Shown here: in pieces, positions 26,809 to 36,477 of the stretch
Position numbering within the stretch: the first letter of the stretch is position 1
Layout: each line of letters starts with the position of its first letter
Assembly: GCF_010730355.1 (NCBI RefSeq)
Contig: NZ_AP022576.1
Span: forward strand, 4,340,001 to 4,404,000
Origin: Mycobacterium florentinum
GTDB lineage: Bacteria; Actinomycetota; Actinomycetes; Mycobacteriales; Mycobacteriaceae
Reading direction: 5' to 3'
DNA: 64,000 nucleotides
Program-made: the position numbers and the translations under genes
The notes under the pieces: generated by a model
The model's input: only the letters and a program-made list of their open reading frames with translations
Database searches by the model: none
What the model was told of the DNA's origin: nothing

Positions 26809-27659
26809 GCGATCTCAAGCTGGGGTACATCGGGCTGGGCAACATGGGCGCGCCGATGGCCACCAAGATGACCGAATGGCCGGGTGGAGTAACGGTTTAC
26901 GATATCCGCGCCGAGGCGATGACGCCTCTGGTGGACGAGGGTGCCGCCCGCGCCGACAGCGTGGCCGACATCGCCGCCGCCGACATCATCCACATCACCG
27001 TGCTCAACGACGCCCAGGTGCGTGAGGTCGTCGGCGAATTGGCCGCGACTGCGAAGCCCGGCACCGTCATTGCGATCCACTCGACGATCAGCGACACCAC
27101 CGCCGTCGAGCTGGCGGCCGAACTGAAACCGCAAGGCATCCATGTTGTCGATGCGCCGGTCAGTGGTGGGGCCGCTGCGGCGGCCAAGGGCGAGCTCGCC
27201 ACGATGGTGGGCGCCGAGCGTGAGGTCTACGAGCGGATCAAGCCGGCATTCAAGCACTGGGCCTCGATGGTCATTCATGCCGGCGAGCCGGGTGCGGGCA
27301 CCCGAATGAAGCTGGCGCGCAACATGTTGACGTTCACCTCGTATGCCGCGGCGTGTGAGGCCATGAAACTCGCCGCGGCGGCAGGCCTGGATCTGCAGGC
27401 GCTGGGTCGGGTGGTGCGCCACACCGACGCGCTTACCAGCGGGCCCGGTGCGATCATGGTGCGTGAGGACATGAAAGACCTTGAGCCGGGCAACTTCCTG
27501 TACGAACCCTTCCTGCATACCCGCGGGCTTGGCGAGAAGGACCTGAGCCTGGCGCTCGCCCTGGGCGAGGCGGTATCGGTGGACCTGCCCCTTGCCCAAC
27601 TGGCCTACGAACGCCTAGCCGCCGGCCTTGGGGTACCGCACACAGAGAAAGAGTCGTAA
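26805..27659 (+). CDS. 3-hydroxyisobutyrate dehydrogenase family protein (Rv0770-like)
   Basis: This 284-residue beta-hydroxyacid dehydrogenase has NAD motif GYIGLGNMGAPMA, substrate motif VDAPVSGGAAAA, and the conserved Lys/Asn of GTRMKLARNML. Family members oxidise short beta-hydroxyacids. It is coupled to the SDR upstream (ATGA overlap) and to the CMD-like gene downstream (TAATG). Confidence 0.92.
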   Translation: MSDLKLGYIGLGNMGAPMATKMTEWPGGVTVYDIRAEAMTPLVDEGAARADSVADIAAADIIHITVLNDAQVREVVGELAATAKPGTVIAIHSTISDTTAVELAAELKPQGIHVVDAPVSGGAAAAAKGELATMVGAEREVYERIKPAFKHWASMVIHAGEPGAGTRMKLARNMLTFTSYAAACEAMKLAAAAGLDLQALGRVVRHTDALTSGPGAIMVREDMKDLEPGNFLYEPFLHTRGLGEKDLSLALALGEAVSVDLPLAQLAYERLAAGLGVPHTEKES

Positions 27660-28096
27660 TGGACGAGCTGCGCCGCAAGGGCCTCGAAAAGATGAACGAG
27701 GTCTACGGCTGGGAGATGCCGAACATCGAGGGTGACGCCTACTTCGACCTGACGGTGGATCACCTGTTCGGCGACATCTGGAACCGGCCGGGGTTGTCGA
27801 TGCGCGACAAACGCATCATGACGCTGACGGCGGTGACCGCCGTCGGAAGCCGCGACCTGGCCGAGATCCAGATCAACGCCGCACTGCTCAACGGCGAACT
27901 CACCGAGGACGAACTCAAGGAGATGGCCGTCTTCCTGACCCACTATCTCGGCTTCCCACTGGGCTCGGCGCTCAATGGGGCGGTCGGGGCCGTGGTGGCA
28001 AAGCGCAAGAAGGCCGCGGCCAAGGGCGCCGGAGAAGACAAGAAGGCCAACGTCGAAGCCGCGATCAAGATGAACTCGGGTAAGGCCGACAACTAG
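27659..28096 (+). CDS. Carboxymuconolactone decarboxylase (AhpD-fold) family protein
   Basis: This 145-residue all-helical protein has the CMD-family pattern RPGLSMRDKRIMTLTAVTAVG, then QINAALLNGELTEDELKEM and FLTHYLGFPLG. It lacks the CxxC of peroxidase-type AhpD proteins, so it is of the decarboxylase or unknown type. The C-terminal tail is Lys/Ala rich. It closes the aldA operon (Rv0771). Confidence 0.88.
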   Translation: MDELRRKGLEKMNEVYGWEMPNIEGDAYFDLTVDHLFGDIWNRPGLSMRDKRIMTLTAVTAVGSRDLAEIQINAALLNGELTEDELKEMAVFLTHYLGFPLGSALNGAVGAVVAKRKKAAAKGAGEDKKANVEAAIKMNSGKADN

Positions 28097-28104
28097 GGGC
28101 CGAC

Positions 28105-29190
28105 TCAGTAAGGCTGGCCGCCTTCGGGCATCACATATTCCGAGGGTGGCGCAGTTACACCATTGATCGTTGTGCCGCCATTGATCATGCCGGGAGCCAT
28201 GTCCAGCATGTTCTGCGGGAAGCCAAGACTCGGTTTGGTCAGCTTGTCGAGCCGGGCCAGTTCCTCGACGGCCAGGTTCACGTCGACGGCGCGAAGGTTG
28301 TCGTCGAGCTGCGTGAGCCTGCGTGCCCCAACGATGATCGACGAGACGGCGGGTTGGGCGCGCAGCCATGCCAGCGCCACCGCGGCAACGTTCGTCTCGT
28401 GCGTCTTGGCGATGATCTCGAGTTCGTCGATGAGGGCGTAGGTCTTCTCGGTGAGCGAGCTCTCCACGAGTGGGCCGCGACCGGCATCGTGCTGACCGGC
28501 ATTTTGGCGGGTGTACTTGCCGCTGAGCACGCCGTTTTTCAGCGGCGACCACGGCGTGATGCCGAGGCCGAATTCGCTGGCCATCGGAACCAGCTCCCGC
28601 TCGACGGTGCGTTCGAGCAGCGAGTACTCGATCTGCAGGCCGATGAAGGTCGACCAGCCGCGGAAACGGGCGATCAGGTTGGCCTCGACGATCTTCCAGG
28701 CCGGGGTGTCCGAAACGCCGATGTAGCGAACCTTGCCGGCCGCCACCAGGTCGTCGAGTGCGGCCATCGTCTCCTCGATCGGGGTGTTCTTGTCCCACAT
28801 GTGCAGCCAGTACAGGTCGATGTAGTCGGTTTGCAGGCGGCGCAGCGAGTTTTCGCAGGCGCTGATCAGCGATTTGCGGCCCGCGCCACCACCATTGGGA
28901 TCGCCGGGGTACAGGTTGCCGCTGAACTTGGTCGCGATCACCAGGCGATCGCGCCGCGCGGCGTGGCGCCCGATGTGGTCGCCGAGGATCTTCTCGGAGT
29001 GGCTGCGGGTGTAGAAGTTGGCGGTGTCGATGAAGTTGCCGCCGAGTTCGGTGTAGCGATCGATGATCTGCTGAGATTCCTCCACGCTGGTGCCCCAGCC
29101 GAGGTCCTCCCCGAACGTCATCGCGCCCAGGCACAGGGGGCTGACGCGCAAGCCGGACCGTCCGAGTGTCACGTATTGATCCAGAGGCAT
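28105..29190 (-). CDS. Aldo/keto reductase
   Basis: This 361-residue TIM-barrel oxidoreductase has GEDLGWGTSVEES, catalytic Asp and Tyr in IDTANFYTRSHSE, Lys in IATKFSG and His in LYWLHMWD, plus an NADPH-binding SIIVGARRLTQL segment. It resembles bacterial AKRs that reduce aldehydes or ketones with NADPH. It is convergent with the CMD gene and divergent from a MarR gene, which probably represses it. It is not part of the M. tuberculosis order here. Confidence 0.88.
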   Translation of the reverse strand: MPLDQYVTLGRSGLRVSPLCLGAMTFGEDLGWGTSVEESQQIIDRYTELGGNFIDTANFYTRSHSEKILGDHIGRHAARRDRLVIATKFSGNLYPGDPNGGGAGRKSLISACENSLRRLQTDYIDLYWLHMWDKNTPIEETMAALDDLVAAGKVRYIGVSDTPAWKIVEANLIARFRGWSTFIGLQIEYSLLERTVERELVPMASEFGLGITPWSPLKNGVLSGKYTRQNAGQHDAGRGPLVESSLTEKTYALIDELEIIAKTHETNVAAVALAWLRAQPAVSSIIVGARRLTQLDDNLRAVDVNLAVEELARLDKLTKPSLGFPQNMLDMAPGMINGGTTINGVTAPPSEYVMPEGGQPY

Positions 29191-29244
29191 GATGGCGACT
29201 TCCTGGTAGATTGTTCGGATATGAGGTTGTTCATTACTAAACTA

Positions 29245-29258
29245 GTTCACGGCTGAAC
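29245..29258. promoter_or_regulatory. Palindromic candidate MarR operator
   Basis: GTTCA-CGGC-TGAAC is a perfect inverted repeat in the 82-bp gap between the aldo/keto reductase (29190) and MarR (29273) starts. It ends 14 bases before the MarR start, where a bound dimer could block both promoters. Confidence 0.45.
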
Positions 29259-29272
29259 GATCTGGCAAGTCA

Positions 29273-29680
29273 ATGTCTGCAGTTGACGGGGCCAAGATCT
29301 GGTCGCTGAACTATCGGGTGCTGCTCTCGGTCATATCGTGCGCCGAGGCCGACATCTGCGCGCTCGGGCTCGAGTCCAAGGAGCTGTTCCTGCTCGCCGA
29401 GATCAACGAGCATCCCTATCCGGCAGAGTTGGCCGCGGCGTTGAGCATGCCGAAGGCGACGGTGACGCTTTATCTGAAGCGGCTCGAGGCCGCCGGGTTC
29501 GTGCGCCGGGAGATCGACCCGTCCGATTTGCGGCGGCATCGCCTGCTGCTGACCGCCCCCGGGCGCCAAGCCGCTGCGAAAGGCCTGGCGCTGCTGTCCG
29601 CCGAGTTCAACAAGCGTCTTGGACGTCTCACCGCGGCGCAGCAAACGGAGCTGAAAAACCTGCTCGAGAAAATTCTGTAA
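29273..29680 (+). CDS. MarR-family regulator
   Basis: This 135-residue winged-helix protein has AAALSMPKATVTLYLKRLEAAGFVRR (recognition helix and start of wing) and DLRRHRLLLTAPGRQAAAKG (wing and dimer helix). It is divergent from the aldo/keto reductase, a usual arrangement for a repressor with its target. purD follows on the same strand after 25 bases, but is probably separately controlled. Confidence 0.85.
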   Translation: MSAVDGAKIWSLNYRVLLSVISCAEADICALGLESKELFLLAEINEHPYPAELAAALSMPKATVTLYLKRLEAAGFVRREIDPSDLRRHRLLLTAPGRQAAAKGLALLSAEFNKRLGRLTAAQQTELKNLLEKIL

Positions 29681-29705
29681 CGCGGTGCCGCTAGTCTGAC
29701 CTGTC

Positions 29706-30974
29706 GTGCGCGTTCTGGTGATCGGCTCCGGTGCCCGTGAACATGCCCTGCTGCTGGCTCTGAGTAGAGATCCGCAGGTCACGGGGCTAGCGATTGCTCC
29801 CGGCAATGCCGGCACCGCCCGGCTGGCCGAGCAACACGACGTCGACATCACCTCCGGCGCGGACGTCGTCGCGCTGGCCCGCGAGGTCCGGGCCGACCTG
29901 GTTGTCATCGGCCCCGAAGTCCCCTTGGTGCTCGGCGTGGCCGACGCGGTGCGCGCCGCCGGAATCGCCTGCTTCGGGCCTGGCAAGGACGCGGCCCGCA
30001 TCGAGGGATCGAAGGCATTCGCCAAGGAGGTCATGGCGGCCGCCGGGGTGCGGACCGCTTCCAGCGAAATCGTGGACAATCCGGCGCATTTGGATGCGGC
30101 CCTGGATCGCTTCGGGCCGCCCGCCGGCGACCCGGCCTGGGTGGTCAAGGACGACTCCTTGGCCGCGGGCAAGGGCGTGGTGGTGACAGCGGATCGCGAC
30201 GCCGCCCGCGCCCATGGCGCCGGCCTGCTCGAGGCCGGTCACCCCGTGCTGCTGGAGTCCTTCCTCGACGGCCCAGAGGTTTCGCTGTTCTGCGTGGTCG
30301 ACGGCGAGACGGTGGTGCCGCTGCTGCCGGCACAGGATTTCAAACGAGTGGGTGACGGCGACGCCGGCCCGAACACCGGTGGCATGGGCGCCTATGCGCC
30401 GTTGCCGTGGCTGCCCGGCGACGTGTACCGCGAAATCGTCAGCGGCATCGTCGAACCCGTTGCGGCCGAGATGGTTCGGCGCGGCTGCCCGTTCTCTGGA
30501 CTGCTCTATGTCGGGCTTGCGATTACCGCGAAGGGACCCGCGGTGGTCGAATTCAATTGCCGTTTCGGCGATCCGGAGACCCAGGCGGTGCTGGCACTGC
30601 TGGATTCACCGCTCGGGCAACTGCTCTACGCGGCCGGGACCGGCGCGCTGGCCGGCTTCGGCGAGTTGAGCTGGCGCGATGGCGCCGCCGTGACCGTGGT
30701 GCTGGCCGCCGAAAACTATCCCGGACGTCCTCGGGTCGGCGATGTCATCGGTGGATCCGAAGCAGACGGGGTGCTGCATGCGGGAACGGCGCGGCGCGAC
30801 GACGGTGCCATCGTCTCATCGGGTGGGCGGGTGCTGTCGGTGGTGGGCACCGGCGCCGACCTGACCGGTGCGCGTGCCGAAGCGTATCGGATTCTCGACT
30901 CAATTCGGTTGCCGGGCAGCCACTTCCGCAGCGACATCGGCCTGTTGGCGCAAGAAGGCAAAATCAATGTCTAG
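29706..30974 (+). CDS. purD: Phosphoribosylamine-glycine ligase PurD
   Basis: This 422-residue ATP-grasp enzyme begins [19 protein letters not shown]. It contains [29 protein letters not shown], the metal/ATP site [12 protein letters not shown], and the C-terminal [10 protein letters not shown]. It makes GAR from phosphoribosylamine, glycine and ATP (second step of purine synthesis). GTG 29706. The stop overlaps the convergent ggtA stop by 3-4 bases. Confidence 0.97.
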   Translation: MRVLVIGSGAREHALLLALSRDPQVTGLAIAPGNAGTARLAEQHDVDITSGADVVALAREVRADLVVIGPEVPLVLGVADAVRAAGIACFGPGKDAARIEGSKAFAKEVMAAAGVRTASSEIVDNPAHLDAALDRFGPPAGDPAWVVKDDSLAAGKGVVVTADRDAARAHGAGLLEAGHPVLLESFLDGPEVSLFCVVDGETVVPLLPAQDFKRVGDGDAGPNTGGMGAYAPLPWLPGDVYREIVSGIVEPVAAEMVRRGCPFSGLLYVGLAITAKGPAVVEFNCRFGDPETQAVLALLDSPLGQLLYAAGTGALAGFGELSWRDGAAVTVVLAAENYPGRPRVGDVIGGSEADGVLHAGTARRDDGAIVSSGGRVLSVVGTGADLTGARAEAYRILDSIRLPGSHFRSDIGLLAQEGKINV

Positions 30975-32554
30975 AAAGCCACGGCCTGACCGTCGCGGCG
31001 CGGGTCACTCGCCGCGAGATACCCGTCGTCGAGGCGCCAAATCGCTTGGCAGCTGCCGAATGCGTTGTAGTCGTCCACCGCGAGCAGGTCGTGCCCGCGC
31101 CGGCGCAATTCGTCGAGCGTCGACGGCGCGAAACCCGGCTCGCAGCTGACCTGCATGCCCTGTACCCAGCGAAACCGCGGGCCGTCGCAGGCCGCTTGCG
31201 GATTCTGGCCGTAGTCGGCGATGCGGACCAATACCTGCACGTGGCCCTGGGGTTGCATCGGACCGCCCATCACCCCGAAGCTCATCACGGGCGCGCCGTC
31301 CTTGGTCACGAAGCCCGGGATGATCGTCTGGTAGGGCCGTTTGTTGGGCCCGACCTGATTCGGATGTCCTTGATTAGCAACGAAACCCGCTCCGCGGTTT
31401 TGCAGTGAGATGCCGGTGCCCGGAACCACGACGCCGGACCCGAACCCGGTGTAGTTCGACTGGATCATCGACACCATCACGCCCGCGGCATCGGCCGCGG
31501 TGAGATAGACGGTGCCCCCGGGCGGGGTACCCGCTGTTGCGGGTTTGGCCCGATTGTGGTCGATCAGCGCGGCCCGCCGCTTCAGGTACCCCGCATCCAG
31601 CAGCTCCTCGGGGCGCACCGCCATGTGGTCGATGTCGGAGACGTAGGCCTGCGCGTCCGCGAACGCCAGCTTGAGCGCCTCGATCTGCAGATGCACGCTG
31701 CCGGCGGAATCGACGGACAGCGAGGACATGTCGAAATTCGCGAGGATCCCGAGCGCGATCAGAGCCACGATGCCCTGGCCGTTGGGTGGTAATTCGTGGA
31801 CGGTGTAGCCGCGGTAGGTTCCGCTGATCGTGTTCACCCAATCGGCGCGGTGCGCGGCGAGGTCGCCGGCCCGCAGTGCGCCGCCGTTCGCCGTTGCGTG
31901 CGCTTCGAGTTGGGCCGCCAGTTCGCCGCGGTAGAACGCCTCGCCGTTGGTCGCGGCGATCTTTTCCAGGGTGGCCGCATGCGCGGGAAGCCGAAAGCGC
32001 TCACCGGGTTTCGGTGCCCGACCGTCGGGCAGAAAAGCCTCGGCGAAGCCCGGCTGCGATTCGAACAGCGGCACCTGTGCCGCCCATTGCTGCGCGATCG
32101 TCGGTGAAACCGGAAAGCCGTTGCGGCCGTAGGAGATCGCCGGCTCGAAGAGGCGCTCGAACGGAAGCTTGCCGAACTTGGCGTGCAACTCGACCCAGGC
32201 CGACACCGCTCCGGGCACCGTCACCGAATTCCAGCCCAGCCCGGGAACATCGTTGCCGCCGAAGTACTCCGGCGTCCAGGCCGCCGGCGAACGACCCGAT
32301 GCGTTCAGTCCGTGTAACTGCTTGCCGTCCCAGACGATCGCGAAGGCATCCGAGCCGATGCCGTTGGACACCGGCTCCACCACCGTGAGCGCGATGGCGG
32401 TCGCGACGGCCGCGTCGGCGGCACTGCCGCCCTCGGCGAGCATCCGAAGGCCCGCTTGCGCGGCGAGCGGTTGCGAAGTGCAGACGACGTTTGATCCCAG
32501 AACGGGCTTTCGTGGCCAGGCGTACGGGAAGTTCCAGTCGAACGGTGCGCTCAC
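30971..32554 (-). CDS. ggtA: Gamma-glutamyltranspeptidase GgtA
   Basis: This 527-residue N-terminal-nucleophile hydrolase has [37 protein letters not shown], and the self-processing site near residue 346, where Thr of [12 protein letters not shown] is the likely nucleophile. The C-terminal half has [17 protein letters not shown]. No signal peptide is evident, unlike E. coli GGT, so this is the cytoplasmic type (Rv0773c). It would cleave gamma-glutamyl bonds; in mycobacteria, which use mycothiol, the physiological substrate is unclear. Confidence 0.92.
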   Translation of the reverse strand: MSAPFDWNFPYAWPRKPVLGSNVVCTSQPLAAQAGLRMLAEGGSAADAAVATAIALTVVEPVSNGIGSDAFAIVWDGKQLHGLNASGRSPAAWTPEYFGGNDVPGLGWNSVTVPGAVSAWVELHAKFGKLPFERLFEPAISYGRNGFPVSPTIAQQWAAQVPLFESQPGFAEAFLPDGRAPKPGERFRLPAHAATLEKIAATNGEAFYRGELAAQLEAHATANGGALRAGDLAAHRADWVNTISGTYRGYTVHELPPNGQGIVALIALGILANFDMSSLSVDSAGSVHLQIEALKLAFADAQAYVSDIDHMAVRPEELLDAGYLKRRAALIDHNRAKPATAGTPPGGTVYLTAADAAGVMVSMIQSNYTGFGSGVVVPGTGISLQNRGAGFVANQGHPNQVGPNKRPYQTIIPGFVTKDGAPVMSFGVMGGPMQPQGHVQVLVRIADYGQNPQAACDGPRFRWVQGMQVSCEPGFAPSTLDELRRRGHDLLAVDDYNAFGSCQAIWRLDDGYLAASDPRRDGQAVAF

Positions 32555-32626
32555 CCACGCGAGCGTAGCGCTGCGGCTAATCTCGACGTGATTTTTCGGC
32601 GTGGCGTTACGCTCGGGGCGGAAAAC

Positions 32627-33544
32627 TTACGCCGTCAGCAGCGGTGCCATCCAGGTCAGTTCGGCCGGCAGCTGCGAGCTCCAGAACGCGGGGTTGTGAC
32701 CGCCGGGCGAGAAACCACCCGCGGGCGGGTTGGGTAGCGAAGCGATGAATTGCTTGGTCGCGTCGTAGAACGGATCGCTGTCGCCGCAGTCGATCCGGAT
32801 CGGAATGGACGCCAGCGCCGGCATTCCGAACACCGAATTCGCCGCGAAGTCGTCGGGGCCGTCGAAGGCCCCGGGTGCGGCCGCCCCGGAAGACATCCAC
32901 AACGCCGGGCTCACCGCACAGATCGCCGCGGTGCGCGCCGGTCCCAGCCGGCCGCCGAGCAGTAATGCGCCGTAGCCGCCCATCGACCAGCCCAGGAATG
33001 CCACCCGCGAGGTGTCCAGCCGCTGGCTGTCCAGCATCGGAATCAGCTCGTTCAGCACCATCGCGCCGGCGTCCTCGCCCGAAGAGCGCTTGTGCCAATA
33101 GCCGCCGCCGCCGTCGACGGCGACGACCGCGAATGGCGGCAACCCCGCGTCGACGGCCTGGGCCAGACCCTGTTCGACACCACCGGCCATCACGCCGGCC
33201 GCGTCATTGCCCTTGCCGTGCAGCGCGATCACCGGGCGCAGCGCCTTGGTCTGCCCCGGCGGCCGGGCGATCGCCCAGTTGGTCGATATCCCGCCACGTG
33301 CCGCCGAGACGAAGGAACCGGTCGTCATCGTCGGTGCAGGGTCTTCCGGGGGAGCGGGCGCCAGCGGCGTGGTGGGCGGCGGCGCCAACGGAGCCTGAGT
33401 GCCGGCCCTCGACACCGGAATGCTGCGAGATGGTCTGGCGTGTAACAGGTTGTCGAGCGCAAACACACCGGTCGCACCTATTGCCGCGCTGGCACCAAGA
33501 CCGAGCACGGCGCGGCGGCTCAAGTCGGGCATGCGGGCCATCAT
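32627..33544 (-). CDS. Tat-exported esterase (Rv0774c-like, antigen-85/esterase-D-like fold)
   Basis: This 305-residue protein has a twin-arginine signal (SRRAVLGLGASAAIG) and a Pro-rich linker. The alpha/beta hydrolase domain has nucleophile GWSMGGYGALL, acid region IDCGDSDPFYD and His in SPGGHNPAFW. It resembles Rv0774c, an exported esterase. ATG 33544 is used (33541 and 33532 are in frame nearby) because the Tat n-region follows it directly. It is divergent from the TetR gene at 33606. Confidence 0.88.
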   Translation of the reverse strand: MMARMPDLSRRAVLGLGASAAIGATGVFALDNLLHARPSRSIPVSRAGTQAPLAPPPTTPLAPAPPEDPAPTMTTGSFVSAARGGISTNWAIARPPGQTKALRPVIALHGKGNDAAGVMAGGVEQGLAQAVDAGLPPFAVVAVDGGGGYWHKRSSGEDAGAMVLNELIPMLDSQRLDTSRVAFLGWSMGGYGALLLGGRLGPARTAAICAVSPALWMSSGAAAPGAFDGPDDFAANSVFGMPALASIPIRIDCGDSDPFYDATKQFIASLPNPPAGGFSPGGHNPAFWSSQLPAELTWMAPLLTA

Positions 33545-33605
33545 GCCATGGCCGTTTAGCGGAAATGGCAATGCAGTACCACTTTGACTGGCACGATGGC
33601 TACTC

Positions 33606-34223
33606 GTGACTGCAGCGGTTACTCCGAAAGGAGAACGTCGACGGTATGCGCTAGTGAGCGCTGCCGCCGAGCTGCTTGCCGAAGGCGGGTTCGAAGCGGT
33701 GCGCCACCGGGCCGTCGCGCAGCGGGCCGGTCTGCCGTTGGCGTCGACTACCTATTACTTCTCGTCTCTTGACGACTTGATCGCCCGCGCGGTCGAACAC
33801 ATCGCGATGATCGAGGTGGCGCAGCTGCGAGCCCGGGTCAACGCGCTGTCCCGGCGGCGCCGCGGCCCCGAGACCACCGCCGAGGTACTGGTCGACCTGC
33901 TGGTCGGGGACCTCTCGGATCAGACCCTCGTCGAGCAGCTGATATCGCGATACGAGCGCAACATCGCCTGCACCCGACTGACCGCGTTGCGCGAAACGAT
34001 GCGCCGCAGCCTGCGCCAGCGTGCCGACGCCGTGGCCGAGGCGATCGAGCGATCCGGCCGCGCCGTGCGTATCGAGCTGATCTGCACCTTGATCTGCGCG
34101 GTCGACGGTTCGGTGGTGTCCGCGCTGGTCGAGGGCCGCGACCCCCGCACCGCGGCGATGGGAACGGTGATCGACATCATCGACGTGCTGGCACCCATCG
34201 ACGAGCGACCGGTACGGATCTGA
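33606..34223 (+). CDS. TetR-family regulator (Rv0775-like)
   Basis: This 205-residue protein has helix-turn-helix FEAVRHRAVAQRAGLPLASTTYYFSS (residues about 28-55) and a helical regulatory domain. It is divergent from the esterase with a 61-bp gap, so it probably controls that gene. GTG 33606. Confidence 0.88.
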   Translation: MTAAVTPKGERRRYALVSAAAELLAEGGFEAVRHRAVAQRAGLPLASTTYYFSSLDDLIARAVEHIAMIEVAQLRARVNALSRRRRGPETTAEVLVDLLVGDLSDQTLVEQLISRYERNIACTRLTALRETMRRSLRQRADAVAEAIERSGRAVRIELICTLICAVDGSVVSALVEGRDPRTAAMGTVIDIIDVLAPIDERPVRI

Positions 34224-34226
34224 CCG

Positions 34227-34973
34227 TCACTGCCTGGTCAGGTCGTCGGGCAGCGACGGCGTCACGATGTACCCGTTGGCCGGATCCCCGTAAATCGTGA
34301 TGAGATCCGGGCACCGGTGGGAGTAGAGCGCCACATAGGCGCAGACCACCGCATCGACCGGGTCTTCGGCGCGACGCAGTTCGCTCTTGCGCTGCGCCGT
34401 CGTCACCTGTGTGCGCAGAGTGACCCAGTCGGGGTGATCGGCGACGCGCACCGGAACGTCGGTGTCGGCAAGCCGCTCGACGCCCTCCATCAGCGCCACC
34501 AGCTCCGATTTGAGGTGCTCGAGGGTGCGGCCGGGTTTGGCCTTGTACTTCAGGGTCCGCTCCAGCCGGAACAACGCGACGGTCGCCGCGTGCGGGTAGA
34601 CCTCGATCGCGCGCCTCCCGGTGGCCGAGCGCGGATCCAGGTCGAGGCCCAGCACTTCGGCCAACCGCGCGCCGCGCGGACCGTTGGCGAACTCGGGTTT
34701 GCCGGTGTTGGCCGGATGTGCGCCGGCTTCGAACCTGCGAAAGTCGCGGTTGAGCGCGGTCTCGGCCGGGCGTTGGCCAGTGGGGTTGTTCACCACCAGC
34801 GGTGCGTCGAACCCGACCACGCACTCCCGGCGCACGTAAGGGCGCAACATTGCCAGGATTTCGTCGTCGTCGCGGACCGCGCCGGCGCTCACCAGGCAAC
34901 CGTCGGAGTCGACGACGGCGACACCGGTCGGGTTGCGGATGCCCCACGCGAGGTCGACGCCGGCGTAGTACAC
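34227..34973 (-). CDS. DUF429 protein (Rv0776c-like)
   Basis: This 248-residue protein opens MYYAGVDLAWGIRNPTGVAVVD, an RNase-H/actin-like first strand typical of DUF429. It continues with VVGFDAPLVVNN, AIEVYPHAA and RAEDPVDAVVCAYVALY. The conserved Asp and Glu residues suggest a nuclease-like or phosphoryl-transfer fold, but no activity is established. It ends 3 bases from the convergent TetR gene. Confidence 0.85.
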   Translation of the reverse strand: MYYAGVDLAWGIRNPTGVAVVDSDGCLVSAGAVRDDDEILAMLRPYVRRECVVGFDAPLVVNNPTGQRPAETALNRDFRRFEAGAHPANTGKPEFANGPRGARLAEVLGLDLDPRSATGRRAIEVYPHAATVALFRLERTLKYKAKPGRTLEHLKSELVALMEGVERLADTDVPVRVADHPDWVTLRTQVTTAQRKSELRRAEDPVDAVVCAYVALYSHRCPDLITIYGDPANGYIVTPSLPDDLTRQ

Positions 34974-35058
34974 CGGGACAGGGTATGACGCGGAGTTTTG
35001 TCAGCGTGACGATGCAGCGGTGTCTGTGGGAAAGGCCCCGACCGTAAGCTGTGTGCTT

Positions 35059-36477
35059 GTGAGCATTCCGAATGTGCTGGCCGCCCGGTATGCCAGCGCC
35101 GAAATGGTCGGGATCTGGTCGCCGGAGGCCAAGGTCGTCGCCGAGCGGCGGCTGTGGCTGGCCGTGTTGCGGGCGCAGACCGAACTCGGAGTTCCGGTAC
35201 CCGCGGAAGCGGTCGCCGATTACGAGCGAGTACTCGAGGACGTCGACCCGGCCTCGATCGCGGCGCGTGAGCGGGTGCTGCGGCATGACGTCAAGGCCCG
35301 CATCGAGGAATTCAACGCCCTGGCCGGTCACGAGCACGTGCACAAGGGGATGACCAGTCGCGACCTGACCGAGAACGTCGAGCAGCTGCAGATCCGGCGA
35401 TCGCTGGAACTGGTGTTCTCCCACGGGGTGGCGGTCGTCGCGCGGCTTGCCGAAAGGGCCGTGACGTATCGCGATCTGGTGATGGCCGGGCGCAGCCACA
35501 ACGTTGCCGCACAAGCCACCACGCTGGGCAAGCGGTTCGCGTCCGCGGCCCAAGAGACGCTGATCGCGTTGACCAGGCTGCGCGAGCTGATCGACCGCTA
35601 CCCGCTGCGCGGCATCAAGGGCCCGATGGGCACCGCGCAGGACATGCTCGACCTGCTGGACGGCGACGCGGTCAATCTGGCCGAACTCGAGCGGCGTGTC
35701 GCTGAATTCCTGGGCTTTGCAACAGTTTTGACCAGTGTCGGGCAGGTCTATCCGCGCTCGCTGGACCACGACGTGCTCTCGGCGCTGGTGCAGCTGGGTG
35801 CCGGGCCGTCGTCGATGGCCCACACCATCCGGCTGATGGCGGGGCACGAACTCGTGACGGAAGGGTTCGCGGAGGGACAGGTCGGCTCCTCGGCGATGCC
35901 GCACAAGATGAACACCCGCAGCTGCGAACGGGTCAACGGGCTGCAGGTGGTGTTGCGCGGTTACGCCTCGATGGCCGCCGAGCTGGCCGGCGCTCAGTGG
36001 AACGAGGGCGACGTGTTCTGCTCGGTGGTACGCCGAGTTGCATTGCCGGACAGCTTCTTTGCGATCGACGGCCAGATCGAGACGTTTTTGACCGTGCTCG
36101 ACGAGTTCGGTGCCTACCCGGCTGTGATCGAGCGCGAGCTGGATCGCTACCTGCCGTTCCTGGCCACCACGAAGGTGTTGATCGCGGCCGTGCGGGCCGG
36201 CATGGGTCGCGAGGCCGCGCACCACGTGATCCGCGAACACGCGGTGGCAACGGCGTTGGCGATGCGGGAGCGCGGCGCCGAGCCCGATCTGCTGGACCGG
36301 TTGGCGGCCGACGAGCGACTGCCGCTGGACCGCGCGGCGCTGGATGCCGCGCTGGCCGACAAGAAGGCGTTCACAGGCGCCGCGGGCGATCAGGTCGATG
36401 AGGTTGCCGCGCAGGTCGATTCGTTGGTGGGCCGCTACCCGGATGCGGCCAAGTACGCTCCGGGTGCAATCCTGTGA
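35059..36477 (+). CDS. purB: Adenylosuccinate lyase PurB
   Basis: This 472-residue protein matches the length of M. tuberculosis PurB when started at GTG 35059. It has [27 protein letters not shown], and the fumarase/ASL signature [15 protein letters not shown]. It cleaves SAICAR and adenylosuccinate, releasing fumarate. Its stop overlaps the GTG start of cyp126 by 4 bases. Confidence 0.97.
   Translation: MSIPNVLAARYASAEMVGIWSPEAKVVAERRLWLAVLRAQTELGVPVPAEAVADYERVLEDVDPASIAARERVLRHDVKARIEEFNALAGHEHVHKGMTSRDLTENVEQLQIRRSLELVFSHGVAVVARLAERAVTYRDLVMAGRSHNVAAQATTLGKRFASAAQETLIALTRLRELIDRYPLRGIKGPMGTAQDMLDLLDGDAVNLAELERRVAEFLGFATVLTSVGQVYPRSLDHDVLSALVQLGAGPSSMAHTIRLMAGHELVTEGFAEGQVGSSAMPHKMNTRSCERVNGLQVVLRGYASMAAELAGAQWNEGDVFCSVVRRVALPDSFFAIDGQIETFLTVLDEFGAYPAVIERELDRYLPFLATTKVLIAAVRAGMGREAAHHVIREHAVATALAMRERGAEPDLLDRLAADERLPLDRAALDAALADKKAFTGAAGDQVDEVAAQVDSLVGRYPDAAKYAPGAIL

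Noticed and set aside
34177..36240. A 687-codon open frame antisense to purB
   Set aside because: It is covered by purB and DUF429, has Arg/His-rich junk composition and no ribosome site.
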